From contig NZ_JBAGBW010000003.1 in NCBI RefSeq assembly GCF_039822205.1, positions 1 through 64,000 on the forward strand: a stretch of 64,000 bases of DNA. Reading direction: 5' to 3'. Source of the stretch: Thermodesulfobium sp. 4217-1. Its GTDB lineage: Bacteria > Thermodesulfobiota > Thermodesulfobiia > Thermodesulfobiales > Thermodesulfobiaceae. Position 1 is the first letter of the stretch. Each line of letters opens with the position of its first letter. Shown here piece after piece: positions 8,882-17,205 of this stretch. A model generated the notes under the pieces. It did no database searches. It saw nothing but the letters and a program-made list of their open reading frames with translations, and was not told the origin of the DNA. Both the position numbers and the translations under genes were made by a program.

Positions 8882-10149
8882 ATAGTTTTATGGGAGCAAT
8901 GAACTTTGGGGATCTACGTAATAAAGTAATTTTTACGATATTAATGATTGTTTTATTTAGGTTTGGAACCCATATTCCTGTTCCCGGAGTTAACCACGAA
9001 TTGCTATCCAGGATAATAGAGCAATCAGGAATCTTAGGTTTTCTGGACCTGTTTTCTGGTGGTGCACTTGCCAAGTTTTCAATTTTTGCAATGGGTATAA
9101 CTCCATATATTAACGCATCAATTATTGTTCAACTTTTGACACCTATTGTTCCAAAAATGCAGGCTATGCAAAAAGAAAGCGAGTCTGGTAGAAAGGCTTT
9201 GGCACAGTACACAAGGTATTTAACTGTGGTACTTGCAGCCCTTCAAGCTATCGGTATGAGCTATGTTCTTTCTTCCGCTATTCCTGTATTTACAATGTTT
9301 AACACGATAACTACTATCATAGTAATAACAGCTGGCTCTGTTTTTCTAATGTGGATGGGTGAGTTGATAACTGAAAGAGGTATTGGAAATGGTGCGTCAC
9401 TTTTAATTTTTATAGGCATTATCTCAAGATTGCCTTTGTATTTTGGTCAAACCTTTTCTCTCTTAATGATCGGCGACATAAATCTGATTCAAGTTATCGC
9501 ATTATTTGCAATCTTTTGTTTGGCAATAGTTGCAATTGTCTGGATTCAATTGGCTGAAAGAAAGGTTCCAATCCATTATGCCAAAAAAGTTGTAGGCAGA
9601 AAAGTTTATGGAGGGCAGACATCTTATCTGCCATTAAGAATAAATACCGCAGGCGTATTGCCAATCATATTTGCTGTTTCTATATTGATGCTGCCTAATA
9701 CTATTTTTGGTTTTTTGAGAGGAGTTCCATCAGTACAGAATCTTGCGATTTACCTGTCAACTTTGTTTTCTCCAGATTCAATCTTGTATAATTTCATTGA
9801 ATTTCTCTTAATTATATTTTTTGCGTTTTTCTACACAGCAATTATTTATAATCCAGTTGAGCTTGCAGGAAACTTAAAAAAGTATGGAGGCTTTATCCCT
9901 GGTATCAGACCAGGCAAGCCGACTTCTGAGTATTTTGATAAGGTTTTAACAAGGATTACTACTCTTGGCGGCTTATTCTTAGGCTTGATAGCGTTAATTC
10001 CTGCTTTATCTGAACTTTTGACAAAAGTAACTACATTTAGGGGTTTAGGGGCGACTGCTCTTCTTATTGTGGTCGGTGTAGCACTTGACACAATAAGACA
10101 AATTCAAGCGCAGTTGATGGCCAAACAATATGAGCATCTTGTTAAATAG
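8875..10149 (+). CDS. secY: Preprotein translocase subunit SecY
   Basis: SecY is the pore of the Sec channel in the inner membrane. The 424 residues hold the expected ten hydrophobic segments, with the FRFGTHIPVPGV opening, GYTPYINAS-like ITPYINASIIVQLLTP plug region and RPGKPTSEYFDKVLTRIT near the end. GTG 8875 is chosen because GAGG lies seven bases upstream; ATG 8890 is an alternative. Its end overlaps map by 20 bases. Confidence 0.97.
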   Translation: MLDSFMGAMNFGDLRNKVIFTILMIVLFRFGTHIPVPGVNHELLSRIIEQSGILGFLDLFSGGALAKFSIFAMGITPYINASIIVQLLTPIVPKMQAMQKESESGRKALAQYTRYLTVVLAALQAIGMSYVLSSAIPVFTMFNTITTIIVITAGSVFLMWMGELITERGIGNGASLLIFIGIISRLPLYFGQTFSLLMIGDINLIQVIALFAIFCLAIVAIVWIQLAERKVPIHYAKKVVGRKVYGGQTSYLPLRINTAGVLPIIFAVSILMLPNTIFGFLRGVPSVQNLAIYLSTLFSPDSILYNFIEFLLIIFFAFFYTAIIYNPVELAGNLKKYGGFIPGIRPGKPTSEYFDKVLTRITTLGGLFLGLIALIPALSELLTKVTTFRGLGATALLIVVGVALDTIRQIQAQLMAKQYEHLVK

Positions 10150-10936
10150 AAAGAATTTAATCAAGTCAAAAGATGAAATAAAGGCATTAAAAAAAGCTGG
10201 CAGAGTTGTTGGCAAAATTTTATGTGAAATATCTAACATTGTTAAACCAGGTATTTCTACATATGAGCTCGAAGCGTTTGCCGAGGTCTTTTTTGAAAGA
10301 GAAGGAGCTCTTCCAGCTTTTAAGAATTATAAGCCAAATTTCTCAGCAAAACCTTTTCCTGCTATACTTTGTACGTCAATTAACGACGAAGTTGTACACG
10401 GCATCCCTTCTAAGAAGAGGATACTTAAAGAAGGAGATATTTTGAAAATTGATGTCGGTTCTATTGTTGATGGATGGTGCGGAGATAGTGCGAAAACCTA
10501 TCCAGTTGGGAACATTTCAAGCGATGCCAAACTTCTTTTAGATGTGACTGAAAAATCTCTTTATGCGGGGATAAATCAAGCTGTTATTGGAGGTCATATC
10601 TCTGACATTGGCGCGGCAGTCCAAAGATATGTAGAAGCATTTGGATTTTCTCCTGTTAGAGAGCTTTCTGGTCATGGAATTGGTAGGAGTGTCCATGAGG
10701 ATCCATGTGTCCCGAACTTTGGGACTTACGGTCACGGGCTTAAATTGGTCGATGGGATGACAATCTGTATTGAACCAATGATTAACATAGGCACCTATGA
10801 AGTTATTCTCTCAAGGGATGGTTGGACTGTGTCCACGAAAGACAAATCCCTTTCTGCTCACTTTGAACATATGGTTGCTGTCACTGAAGATGGACCAGCA
10901 ATCCTTTCCTCTTGGGGGGGTGATGAAACTGGCTAA
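10130..10936 (+). CDS. map: Methionine aminopeptidase type I
   Basis: Removes the initiator methionine from nascent proteins, using two metal ions. The 268 residues keep the metal ligands and pocket: [41 protein letters not shown] and [12 protein letters not shown]. There is no adk between it and secY, unlike most bacteria. It starts inside secY with no clear Shine-Dalgarno, so coupling is likely; an in-frame TTG lies at 10139. Confidence 0.96.
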   Translation: MSILLNRKNLIKSKDEIKALKKAGRVVGKILCEISNIVKPGISTYELEAFAEVFFEREGALPAFKNYKPNFSAKPFPAILCTSINDEVVHGIPSKKRILKEGDILKIDVGSIVDGWCGDSAKTYPVGNISSDAKLLLDVTEKSLYAGINQAVIGGHISDIGAAVQRYVEAFGFSPVRELSGHGIGRSVHEDPCVPNFGTYGHGLKLVDGMTICIEPMINIGTYEVILSRDGWTVSTKDKSLSAHFEHMVAVTEDGPAILSSWGGDETG

Positions 10937-11147
10937 AGAAGAGGCTATTGAGGTTGAAGGCATAATTTTGGAAGCTTTGCCAAATGCAATGTTTAGAGTA
11001 GAGCTTGAGACTGGGCATAGAGTTTTGGCTTATGTTTCTGGAAAAATGAGGATGAATTTTATTAAAATTGTTTCTGGCGATCGTGTTAAAATAGAGCTTT
11101 CTCCTTACGATCTTACAAGAGGTCGTATTATTTATAGAATGAAATAG
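10923..11147 (+). CDS. infA: Translation initiation factor IF-1
   Basis: IF-1 occupies the A site of the 30S subunit during initiation. The OB fold is complete: [40 protein letters not shown] and [11 protein letters not shown]. The frame is open far upstream, but family alignment places the start at ATG 10923 ([13 protein letters not shown]), two residues longer than usual. It overlaps map by 14 bases, and the only purine-rich signal is a run of seven G at 10914-10920. Confidence 0.95.
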   Translation: MKLAKEEAIEVEGIILEALPNAMFRVELETGHRVLAYVSGKMRMNFIKIVSGDRVKIELSPYDLTRGRIIYRMK

Positions 11148-11169
11148 AATTTTGCTATAGGAGGCCGAT

Positions 11170-11283
11170 ATGAAGGTTCGTGCATCAGTAAAGAAGATAT
11201 GTGAAAAGTGTAAGATTATTAAGCGCAAGGGAATAGTAAGAGTAATCTGTGAAAATCCTCGCCATAAACAGCGACAAGGATAA
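11170..11283 (+). CDS. rpmJ: 50S ribosomal protein L36 (zinc form)
   Basis: A 37-residue protein read directly from the DNA: it begins [15 protein letters not shown] and ends with [12 protein letters not shown]11, C14, C27 and H32 form the zinc site of the C+ type. AGGAGG is well placed before ATG 11170. It lies between infA and rpsM, its normal place. Confidence 0.97.
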   Translation: MKVRASVKKICEKCKIIKRKGIVRVICENPRHKQRQG

Positions 11284-11295
11284 GGAGGTTAGTTA

Positions 11296-11667
11296 ATGGC
11301 TAGAATTGCTGGAGTTGACCTAGCTGAGAACAAAAAGGCCTGGGTTGCATTAACCTATATTTTTGGGATAGGCAGACCGCTCGCTTTTAAAATTCTTAAC
11401 GTAACAGGTGTAGATCCCGAAAAGAGAATAAAAGAGCTGACTGAAGAGGAACTCATAAAGCTCAGAGATGAAGTAGAGAAAAATTATAAAGTAGAAGGCG
11501 ATCTTAGAAGAGACGTAGCCCAAGACATAAGAAGATTGATCGATCTTGGAGCGTTTAGAGGCCTTAGGCACAGGAGAGGTTTGCCAGTCCGCGGTCAAAG
11601 AACCAGGACAAATGCAAGGACTAGAAAAGGTCCAAAGCGTTTAATCGGAGCAAAGAAGAAAAAATAG
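11296..11667 (+). CDS. rpsM: 30S ribosomal protein S13
   Basis: S13 is in the 30S head and contacts P-site tRNA and L5. The 123 residues begin [20 protein letters not shown] and end with [20 protein letters not shown] and a lysine-rich tail. AAGGAGG precedes ATG 11296. Confidence 0.97.
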   Translation: MARIAGVDLAENKKAWVALTYIFGIGRPLAFKILNVTGVDPEKRIKELTEEELIKLRDEVEKNYKVEGDLRRDVAQDIRRLIDLGAFRGLRHRRGLPVRGQRTRTNARTRKGPKRLIGAKKKK

Positions 11668-11724
11668 ATATATGTTTAATTGTCTAAATTTTGAAATTCG
11701 CTAATTAAAAAAGGAGGTATTGAG

Positions 11725-12123
11725 TTGGCAAGAAAGGGTAAAGTACAAACCCGAGTAAGAAAAAAGGAAAAGAAGAATATTCTATATGGGATAGCTCATA
11801 TTCATTCAACTTTCAACAATACTATTATCGCAATCTCAGATAAACAGGGTGCATTAATATCCTGGGGCAGTGGAGGAACTGCTGGCTTTAAAGGAACCAA
11901 AAAAGGAACTCCTTACGCTGCTCAGCTGGCATCAGAAGTTGTAGCTAAAAAGGCAATGGATCATGGAATGAAACAGATCGACGTATATGTAAAAGGTCCT
12001 GGTCCTGGCAGAGAAACTGCTATTCGTTCCTTGTTGGCTGCTGGTCTGTCAATTGAGATGATTAAGGATGTCACACCTATTCCTCACAATGGGTGTCGTC
12101 CACCTAAGCGTAGAAGGGTATAG
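11725..12123 (+). CDS. rpsK: 30S ribosomal protein S11
   Basis: S11 is in the platform and shapes the E site. The 132 residues show [38 protein letters not shown] and the C-terminal [21 protein letters not shown] start at 11725 after AAAAGGAGGT. Confidence 0.97.
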   Translation: MARKGKVQTRVRKKEKKNILYGIAHIHSTFNNTIIAISDKQGALISWGSGGTAGFKGTKKGTPYAAQLASEVVAKKAMDHGMKQIDVYVKGPGPGRETAIRSLLAAGLSIEMIKDVTPIPHNGCRPPKRRRV

Positions 12124-12135
12124 GAGGTAAAAATA

Positions 12136-12762
12136 ATGAGCAGATATACTGGCCCTGTTTGTAGGCTTTGCAGAAGAGAGGGCATGAAACTATTTTTAAA
12201 GGGTGATAGGTGTTTATCTGAAAAGTGTGCTTTTGATAAGCGTCCAACTCCTCCGGGCATGCATATTAACACCCGTGTAAAAACCTCAGAGTATGGTTTG
12301 CGTTTAAGAGAAAAACAGAGGATGAAGCGTTATTACGGTTTAATCGGCGAAAGACAATTTAGAAGATATGTTGAGTTTGCAGAACAAATGGGTGGCGTGA
12401 CAGGAGACAATCTTTACTTCTTGTTAGAGAGAAGGCTAGACAATGTTTTATTTAGGGCTGGATTTGCATCAAGTCGTCAGGAAGCAAGACAAATGGCTTC
12501 TCATGGTCACTTCAACGTTAACGGTCATCGCGTAAATATACCTTCTTATCGTGTGAAACCTGGAGATATTGTTTCTGCGAGGGAAAATAGTAAAGAACTT
12601 TTTGGTTCAGAATTTGTTGAGGTCATAAAGGAAAGAACTCCTGCCCCATGGATATTTGTAGATTATGATAAATTAGAAATCAAATTTGATCGACTTCCTC
12701 AACGTGAAGAACTTGATGCACCTATCAGAGAAAATCTAATTATCGAGTTCTATTCTCGATAG
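12136..12762 (+). CDS. rpsD: 30S ribosomal protein S4 (zinc form)
   Basis: S4 starts assembly of the 30S 5' domain. The 208-residue protein has four N-terminal cysteines (CRLC at about 9-12, then C26 and C31) typical of the zinc-binding form, and an S4 RNA-binding domain with LERRLDNVLFRAGFASSRQE. GGAGG before ATG 12136. In many bacteria S4 regulates the alpha operon; no such site could be identified here. Confidence 0.97.
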   Translation: MSRYTGPVCRLCRREGMKLFLKGDRCLSEKCAFDKRPTPPGMHINTRVKTSEYGLRLREKQRMKRYYGLIGERQFRRYVEFAEQMGGVTGDNLYFLLERRLDNVLFRAGFASSRQEARQMASHGHFNVNGHRVNIPSYRVKPGDIVSARENSKELFGSEFVEVIKERTPAPWIFVDYDKLEIKFDRLPQREELDAPIRENLIIEFYSR

Positions 12763-12777
12763 AAGAGGAGGCGTCCT

Positions 12778-13791
12778 TTGTTCGGATCAAAGGAAAATTA
12801 TAAGCTTGAAATAAAAGAACAATTTGAAACTGACAATGGCGGTAAATATGGTAAATTTGTTTTGGAACCCCTTTCACCTGGTTATGGAGCCACCATTGGC
12901 AACGCAATCAGAAGAGTTCTTTTAACATCTATTCCAGGTAGTGCGGTAATTGGTATAAGGGTGGATGATGCTCCTCATGAATATATGACTTTGCCTGGGA
13001 TGGTTGAAGACATATTGGAGTTTCATTTAAATATAAAAAAATTGGCTATTATTATTTCACCCGATGTCCCTGAGGAGGAAACAAGGAAGCTAATTCTTGA
13101 TGTGAAAGGTCCCAAGATAGTCAAGGCATCTGATATCCAACCAAACGCTGAGGTAGAAATTGTTAACAAGGATCTATATTTAGCTACTTTGGAAGAGAAT
13201 GGTGAATTGAAGGTTGAAATTACCGTTAAAAAAGGCAAGGGATATATCTCTATTGAGAAAATGAGAGAAAATTCTCGTTGGCTATCTCCTGGAAGCATTC
13301 CTTTAGATGCAAACTTTTTGCCTGTTACAAGAGTAAATTATTCTGTTGAATCTACACGTGTTGGACAAGAGACCGATTGGGATAAACTAATATTTGAGAT
13401 TTGGACCAATGGAACCATTGAGCCTATTAATGCATTGAAAATTTCAGCAGAAGAGCTCATATCTCATTTTAGAATATTTGTAGAGTACGGCACATTTTTT
13501 GACTCAGAAAAGCCTGGTGCCGAGTATAAAGAGCCAAAAAGAGACTCTTATTTAAAATCGCAATCTAGAGTGGACTTAGAGCAATCTATTGAGGAGATTG
13601 GATTACAAACGAGAATTGCAAATGTTCTTAAGAGATCTGGCATTTCTACGTTGAACGATTTGATTTCAAGAACGCGTGAAGACATATTAAATGTACCAAG
13701 TTTTGGCAAGAAATCATTGGATGAGCTTGAAGAAATTTTGCTTTCCAAAGGCTTTCGACTTAAAGCTAGTGATGAAAATGGAGGTGATTAA
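12778..13791 (+). CDS. rpoA: RNA polymerase subunit alpha
   Basis: Alpha dimerises to nucleate RNA polymerase assembly. The N-terminal domain has LEPLSPGYGATIGNAIRRVL and the C-terminal domain (about residues 265-330) has the DNA- and activator-binding helices with LNVPSFGKKSLDELEEIL. 337 residues, slightly longer than average. TTG start 12778 after GAGGAGG. It is followed directly by rplQ. Confidence 0.97.
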   Translation: MFGSKENYKLEIKEQFETDNGGKYGKFVLEPLSPGYGATIGNAIRRVLLTSIPGSAVIGIRVDDAPHEYMTLPGMVEDILEFHLNIKKLAIIISPDVPEEETRKLILDVKGPKIVKASDIQPNAEVEIVNKDLYLATLEENGELKVEITVKKGKGYISIEKMRENSRWLSPGSIPLDANFLPVTRVNYSVESTRVGQETDWDKLIFEIWTNGTIEPINALKISAEELISHFRIFVEYGTFFDSEKPGAEYKEPKRDSYLKSQSRVDLEQSIEEIGLQTRIANVLKRSGISTLNDLISRTREDILNVPSFGKKSLDELEEILLSKGFRLKASDENGGD

Positions 13792-13792
13792 T

Positions 13793-14146
13793 ATGAGGCA
13801 TAGAATGGCACACAGAAAACTAAACATGCCAATTTCTAACAGAAAATCGTTGTTAAAAGGCTTGGCTTGTAGCCTCTTTATTAACAAAAGAATCACAACA
13901 ACTATGGCTCGCGCTAAGGAAGCCCAGAAGATCATTGAACACATTATAACCATTTCAAAAAAAGATATTATGCCAAACAGAAGGCTGGCCTTTTCTTACT
14001 TGCAGTCTAAAGAGGCTTTAAAATCGCTATTTAGCGAAGAGTTGAACCCTGTTAGAGAAAGAAATGGCGGTTATACTAGAATTGTCAAGATCGGACCGAG
14101 AAAAGGCGATGGCGCTGAAATGGCAGTTCTGGAACTTGTTTTTTAA
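13793..14146 (+). CDS. rplQ: 50S ribosomal protein L17
   Basis: L17 is at the tunnel exit side of the 50S subunit. The true start is ATG 13793, giving MRHRMAHRKLNMPISNRKSL, one base after the rpoA stop; the frame stays open further upstream but that sequence does not resemble L17. The end GGYTRIVKIGPRKGDGAEMA is diagnostic. Last gene of the superoperon, followed by a terminator at 14183. Confidence 0.97.
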   Translation: MRHRMAHRKLNMPISNRKSLLKGLACSLFINKRITTTMARAKEAQKIIEHIITISKKDIMPNRRLAFSYLQSKEALKSLFSEELNPVRERNGGYTRIVKIGPRKGDGAEMAVLELVF

Positions 14147-14182
14147 CCTAAATTGAATATTTTGACAATTGGTTTTTTTGTG

Positions 14183-14217
14183 GGTCGGGGCTTTTTTGCC
14201 TCGATCTTTGTTTTTTT
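14183..14217 (+). terminator. Intrinsic terminator after rplQ
   Basis: A nine-pair stem with two G-U pairs (14183-14191 with 14198-14206) and a six-T loop is followed by TTTGTTTTTTT. It ends the ribosomal superoperon. It also fills the region where a truA ribosome binding site would be. Confidence 0.72.
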
Positions 14218-14220
14218 ATC

Positions 14221-15048
14221 ATGAATGTTGCAGCAATAATTTCCTATGATGGAACTAATTTTCACGGCTTTCAAATGCAAGAGGAATCTAGAACAGTACA
14301 GATGGTTATTGAACAAAAACTTAGAGAAATTTTTGGAGAGAGAATCTGTGTTAATCCTGCTGGAAGGACTGATGCTGGAGTTCATGCTCTTGGACAAGTT
14401 ATCTCTTTTAAGTTAAAAGAATGTCCATTTAGTATTGAAAAGTTGCATAATATTTTGAATTTCCACTTGCCGAATGATATAAGAATTAATGAGTTAAAGA
14501 TAATGCCTGAGGATTTCAACAGTAGATTTTCTGCAAAGTCAAGGGTTTATGTTTATGCTGTTTGTGCAAAGGGGAAAATACCTGCGCACTTGTCAAGATA
14601 TTTTTGGCATTTAGATATATCCTCAGATGAGTTGCAGGTTCCCTTGTCACTAATATCTGATAGATTTTGTTTTAAATCGTTTTCGAGGTTTTCTTCAGAC
14701 AGAAAATTGAATTTTGGAACAGTCATTTTCTCTAACACAATAGTAATTGGGAATTTTTTGTATTTTATAATAGAAGCACCGTCTTTTTTGTGGCATACAG
14801 TTAGATTTTTGTTTGGAGAAGCAGTTGCGGTTGCTCAAGGCAAGCGTCTTTTGAATGACTATAAAGAAGCCCTGGAAGGTGAAAAAAGATTGGTGCTGCA
14901 TAAAGCTCCTCCAAGAGGTTTACATCTATGGGGAGTAAGTTATTTTGAACAAGTGCTTGGTGCTTTGTGCACAAAAAATATTGTTACGAATGGCTTGGAC
15001 GGTTTTTTTAAAGGGCCATCATTCGTTGACATTGTAAAATGTGCATAA
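14221..15048 (+). CDS. truA: tRNA pseudouridine synthase A
   Basis: Makes pseudouridine at positions 38-40 of tRNA anticodon arms. The catalytic aspartate lies in GRTDAGVHALGQV near residue 52, and the N-terminal YDGTNFHGFQMQ and C-terminal FLWHTVRFLFGEAVAV segments match the family. 275 residues. ATG 14221 comes four bases after the poly-T tract of the terminator and has no Shine-Dalgarno, so expression is probably low, leaderless or by readthrough. Its 3' end contains the promoter for rplM. Confidence 0.94.
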   Translation: MNVAAIISYDGTNFHGFQMQEESRTVQMVIEQKLREIFGERICVNPAGRTDAGVHALGQVISFKLKECPFSIEKLHNILNFHLPNDIRINELKIMPEDFNSRFSAKSRVYVYAVCAKGKIPAHLSRYFWHLDISSDELQVPLSLISDRFCFKSFSRFSSDRKLNFGTVIFSNTIVIGNFLYFIIEAPSFLWHTVRFLFGEAVAVAQGKRLLNDYKEALEGEKRLVLHKAPPRGLHLWGVSYFEQVLGALCTKNIVTNGLDGFFKGPSFVDIVKCA

Positions 15049-15054
15049 TATAAT
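15026..15054 (+). promoter_or_regulatory. Consensus promoter for rplM-rpsI
   Basis: TTGACA at 15026-15031, a 17-base spacer and TATAAT at 15049-15054 form a perfect vegetative promoter. It overlaps the last codons of truA and lies 34 bases before the rplM start. Confidence 0.78.
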
Positions 15055-15087
15055 GAATTTTCTAAAAAAGTATCTAGGAGGAAGGAT

Positions 15088-15522
15088 ATGAAAACTGAAT
15101 TTCCGAATATATCTAATTCGAATAAGCAATGGTGGTTGATTGACGCAAATGGTCATACATTGGGTCGTTTAGCTACCAAGATCGCCATGATTTTAAGAGG
15201 AAAGCATAAACCCAGTTATGTTCCTCATTTTGATAATGGGGACTTTGTGGTTTTAATTAACGCCAGTAAGATTGTCGTTACTGGTAACAAAGAAAATGAT
15301 AAAATGTATTACAGGCATTCACAATACCTTGGTAATTTAAAAACAGTAAACCTTAAAAAATTAAGGATTCAAAAACCTGAGTTTATTTTATTTCATGCCG
15401 TTAAAGGAATGCTGCCAAAGGGAACGCTTGGAAGAATAATGCTAAGCAAGCTGAAAATTTATAAGGACGAAAATTATAAAGAAGTTGCACAGAAACCTGT
15501 CTATTTGAAGATCGAGGCATAA
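15088..15522 (+). CDS. rplM: 50S ribosomal protein L13
   Basis: L13 is an early 23S assembly protein. The 144 residues contain WWLIDANGHTLGRLATKIA, GDFVVLINASKIVVTG and AVKGMLPKGTLGRIMLSKLK. AGGAGGA precedes ATG 15088. Transcribed from the consensus promoter at 15026. Confidence 0.97.
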   Translation: MKTEFPNISNSNKQWWLIDANGHTLGRLATKIAMILRGKHKPSYVPHFDNGDFVVLINASKIVVTGNKENDKMYYRHSQYLGNLKTVNLKKLRIQKPEFILFHAVKGMLPKGTLGRIMLSKLKIYKDENYKEVAQKPVYLKIEA

Positions 15523-15616
15523 GTTAAGCAATAAATAATTACACATAAATTAGTGAATTTTGATTTCTAAAATATTTTTATTTCTATTCATTAATTAACA
15601 ATTAAGGAGGAACTTG

Positions 15617-16021
15617 ATGAAGCTTAAGGAACAAGCTTTTGTTTGGGGATTGGGCAGAAGAAAAACTTCTGTTGCAAGAGTGAGAATATACCCTACTGAT
15701 AACGGCAAGATTACAGTTAATGGCAAAGATTATCTTGAGTATTTCCCAAGAAAAACCCTACAGATAATCGTAGATGAGCCGCTTTTAACTGCTGGAATCT
15801 TAGGAAGAGTTGAAGTTAGGGCTAAAATTGTTGGCGGAGGCGTGTCTTCCCAGGCAGGAGCACTTTCACACGGAATTGCAAGGGCTTTGTATCTTTTTAA
15901 TCCAGAGCTTAGGGCTGTACTTAAGGCCAAAGGGCTTCTAACGAGAGATTCAAGGATGAAAGAGAGAAGAAAATACGGCTTACAGAAAGCAAGAAAAGCA
16001 CCTCAATACTCTAAGAGATAA
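15617..16021 (+). CDS. rpsI: 30S ribosomal protein S9
   Basis: S9 reaches the P-site tRNA with its basic tail. The 134 residues include [36 protein letters not shown] and the tail [24 protein letters not shown] at 15604-15610 favours ATG 15617 over the in-frame TTG 15614. Only 14 bases separate it from the downstream aminotransferase gene, so serine genes may share its transcript. Confidence 0.96.
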   Translation: MKLKEQAFVWGLGRRKTSVARVRIYPTDNGKITVNGKDYLEYFPRKTLQIIVDEPLLTAGILGRVEVRAKIVGGGVSSQAGALSHGIARALYLFNPELRAVLKAKGLLTRDSRMKERRKYGLQKARKAPQYSKR

Positions 16022-16035
16022 TTTGGGAGGAATAG

Positions 16036-17205
16036 ATGGATCGTTTTTTAAATGATAATCATATGTTAATGATTCCTGGGCCAATTACTGTTCCACCTCG
16101 TATTCTGAGAGCTAACTCAAGACCTATGGTAAATCATAGAGGACCAATTTTTCAAAAGATTCATGAGTACTGCGTTGACGGCTTGAAAAAGATTTTTAAA
16201 ACTGATGAGGGTGAAGTATATATATTTGCTTCAGTTGGAACTGGTGCTATGGAAGCATGCGTTTCTAACTTTTTCAGTAGAGATGATAGAGTTTTGATTT
16301 TGGTCAACGGCAATTTTGGTCAGAGATTCGTGCAAATTGCAAACATATATGGACTAAATGTTGATGTATTGGAATTCGTTTGGGGTCAATATTCTGATCC
16401 TGAAAAAGTAAGAGAGTATCTTTCAAAATATCCAAAGGGCACATACAAAGGAGTTCTTGTCCAACACAACGAAACTTCTACTGCCATATTAAACGATCTT
16501 GAAAAACTTTCTCCAATCATAAAAGAACACGGAGCCCTGTTCGTAGTAGATTCAATTAGCGGTATGGTAGCTGCCCCTTTTGAGATGGATAAGTGGAAGG
16601 TTGATGTGGTTGCGGCAGCTTCTCAAAAGGCGTTTGGGTGTCCTCCTGGCATTAGTCTCCTTGGAGTATCTAAAGAGGCTCTTAACAGGGCAAACAATGC
16701 CAATCTGCCCAGATTTTATTTTGATGTTAGAAAATATCACGAATCATATAAAAAAGGACAGCCTCCTTTTACTGCGCCTATCTCGTTGTATTTTTCATTG
16801 GAAGAATCCTTAAAGATGATTTTTGAAGAGGGGCTTGAGAATTTTCAAAAGAGGCATATTGTTCTCAGAGATTCAGTTAGAAGCGCTGTTAGGGCTCTTG
16901 GATTGAAACTTGTCTCAGATGACAATTGTGCAAGTCCTGTCGTTACGGGTGTTTTTGTGCCTGAGGGTATCAATCCTCAAGATATTATAAATATTATGAG
17001 AAAAGATTTTGGTATTGTTCTTGCTGGAGGTCAATCTCAGTTTAAAGGAAAAATATTTAGAATTGGCCATTTAGGATTTATAGGGGCAACAGAAATATTT
17101 GCAACTTTTGCTGCTCTTGAATTAACTCTTGATAAATTAGGCTATAAATTTGAAAAAGGCATATCAGTTAAGGCTGCACAGAAAGTTATTGAGGAGAGTA
17201 TGTAA
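16036..17205 (+). CDS. Class V aminotransferase (phosphoserine or alanine-glyoxylate type)
   Basis: Pyridoxal-phosphate enzyme of the AGXT/SerC-like class V family. It opens with MLMIPGPITVPPRIL, has VVDSISGMVAAPFEMDKW for cofactor contact, and the Schiff-base lysine in ASQKAFGCPPG near residue 198. 389 residues. Adjacent serA (zero gap) and a histidine phosphatase make phosphoserine aminotransferase the most likely role, as shown for related enzymes in some thermophilic autotrophs; serine-glyoxylate or alanine-glyoxylate transamination remains possible. Confidence 0.88.
   Translation: MDRFLNDNHMLMIPGPITVPPRILRANSRPMVNHRGPIFQKIHEYCVDGLKKIFKTDEGEVYIFASVGTGAMEACVSNFFSRDDRVLILVNGNFGQRFVQIANIYGLNVDVLEFVWGQYSDPEKVREYLSKYPKGTYKGVLVQHNETSTAILNDLEKLSPIIKEHGALFVVDSISGMVAAPFEMDKWKVDVVAAASQKAFGCPPGISLLGVSKEALNRANNANLPRFYFDVRKYHESYKKGQPPFTAPISLYFSLEESLKMIFEEGLENFQKRHIVLRDSVRSAVRALGLKLVSDDNCASPVVTGVFVPEGINPQDIINIMRKDFGIVLAGGQSQFKGKIFRIGHLGFIGATEIFATFAALELTLDKLGYKFEKGISVKAAQKVIEESM

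Noticed and set aside
10797-10922. Upstream extension of the infA frame by 42 codons
   Set aside because: It overlaps map, and the sequence before MKLAKEE does not resemble IF-1.
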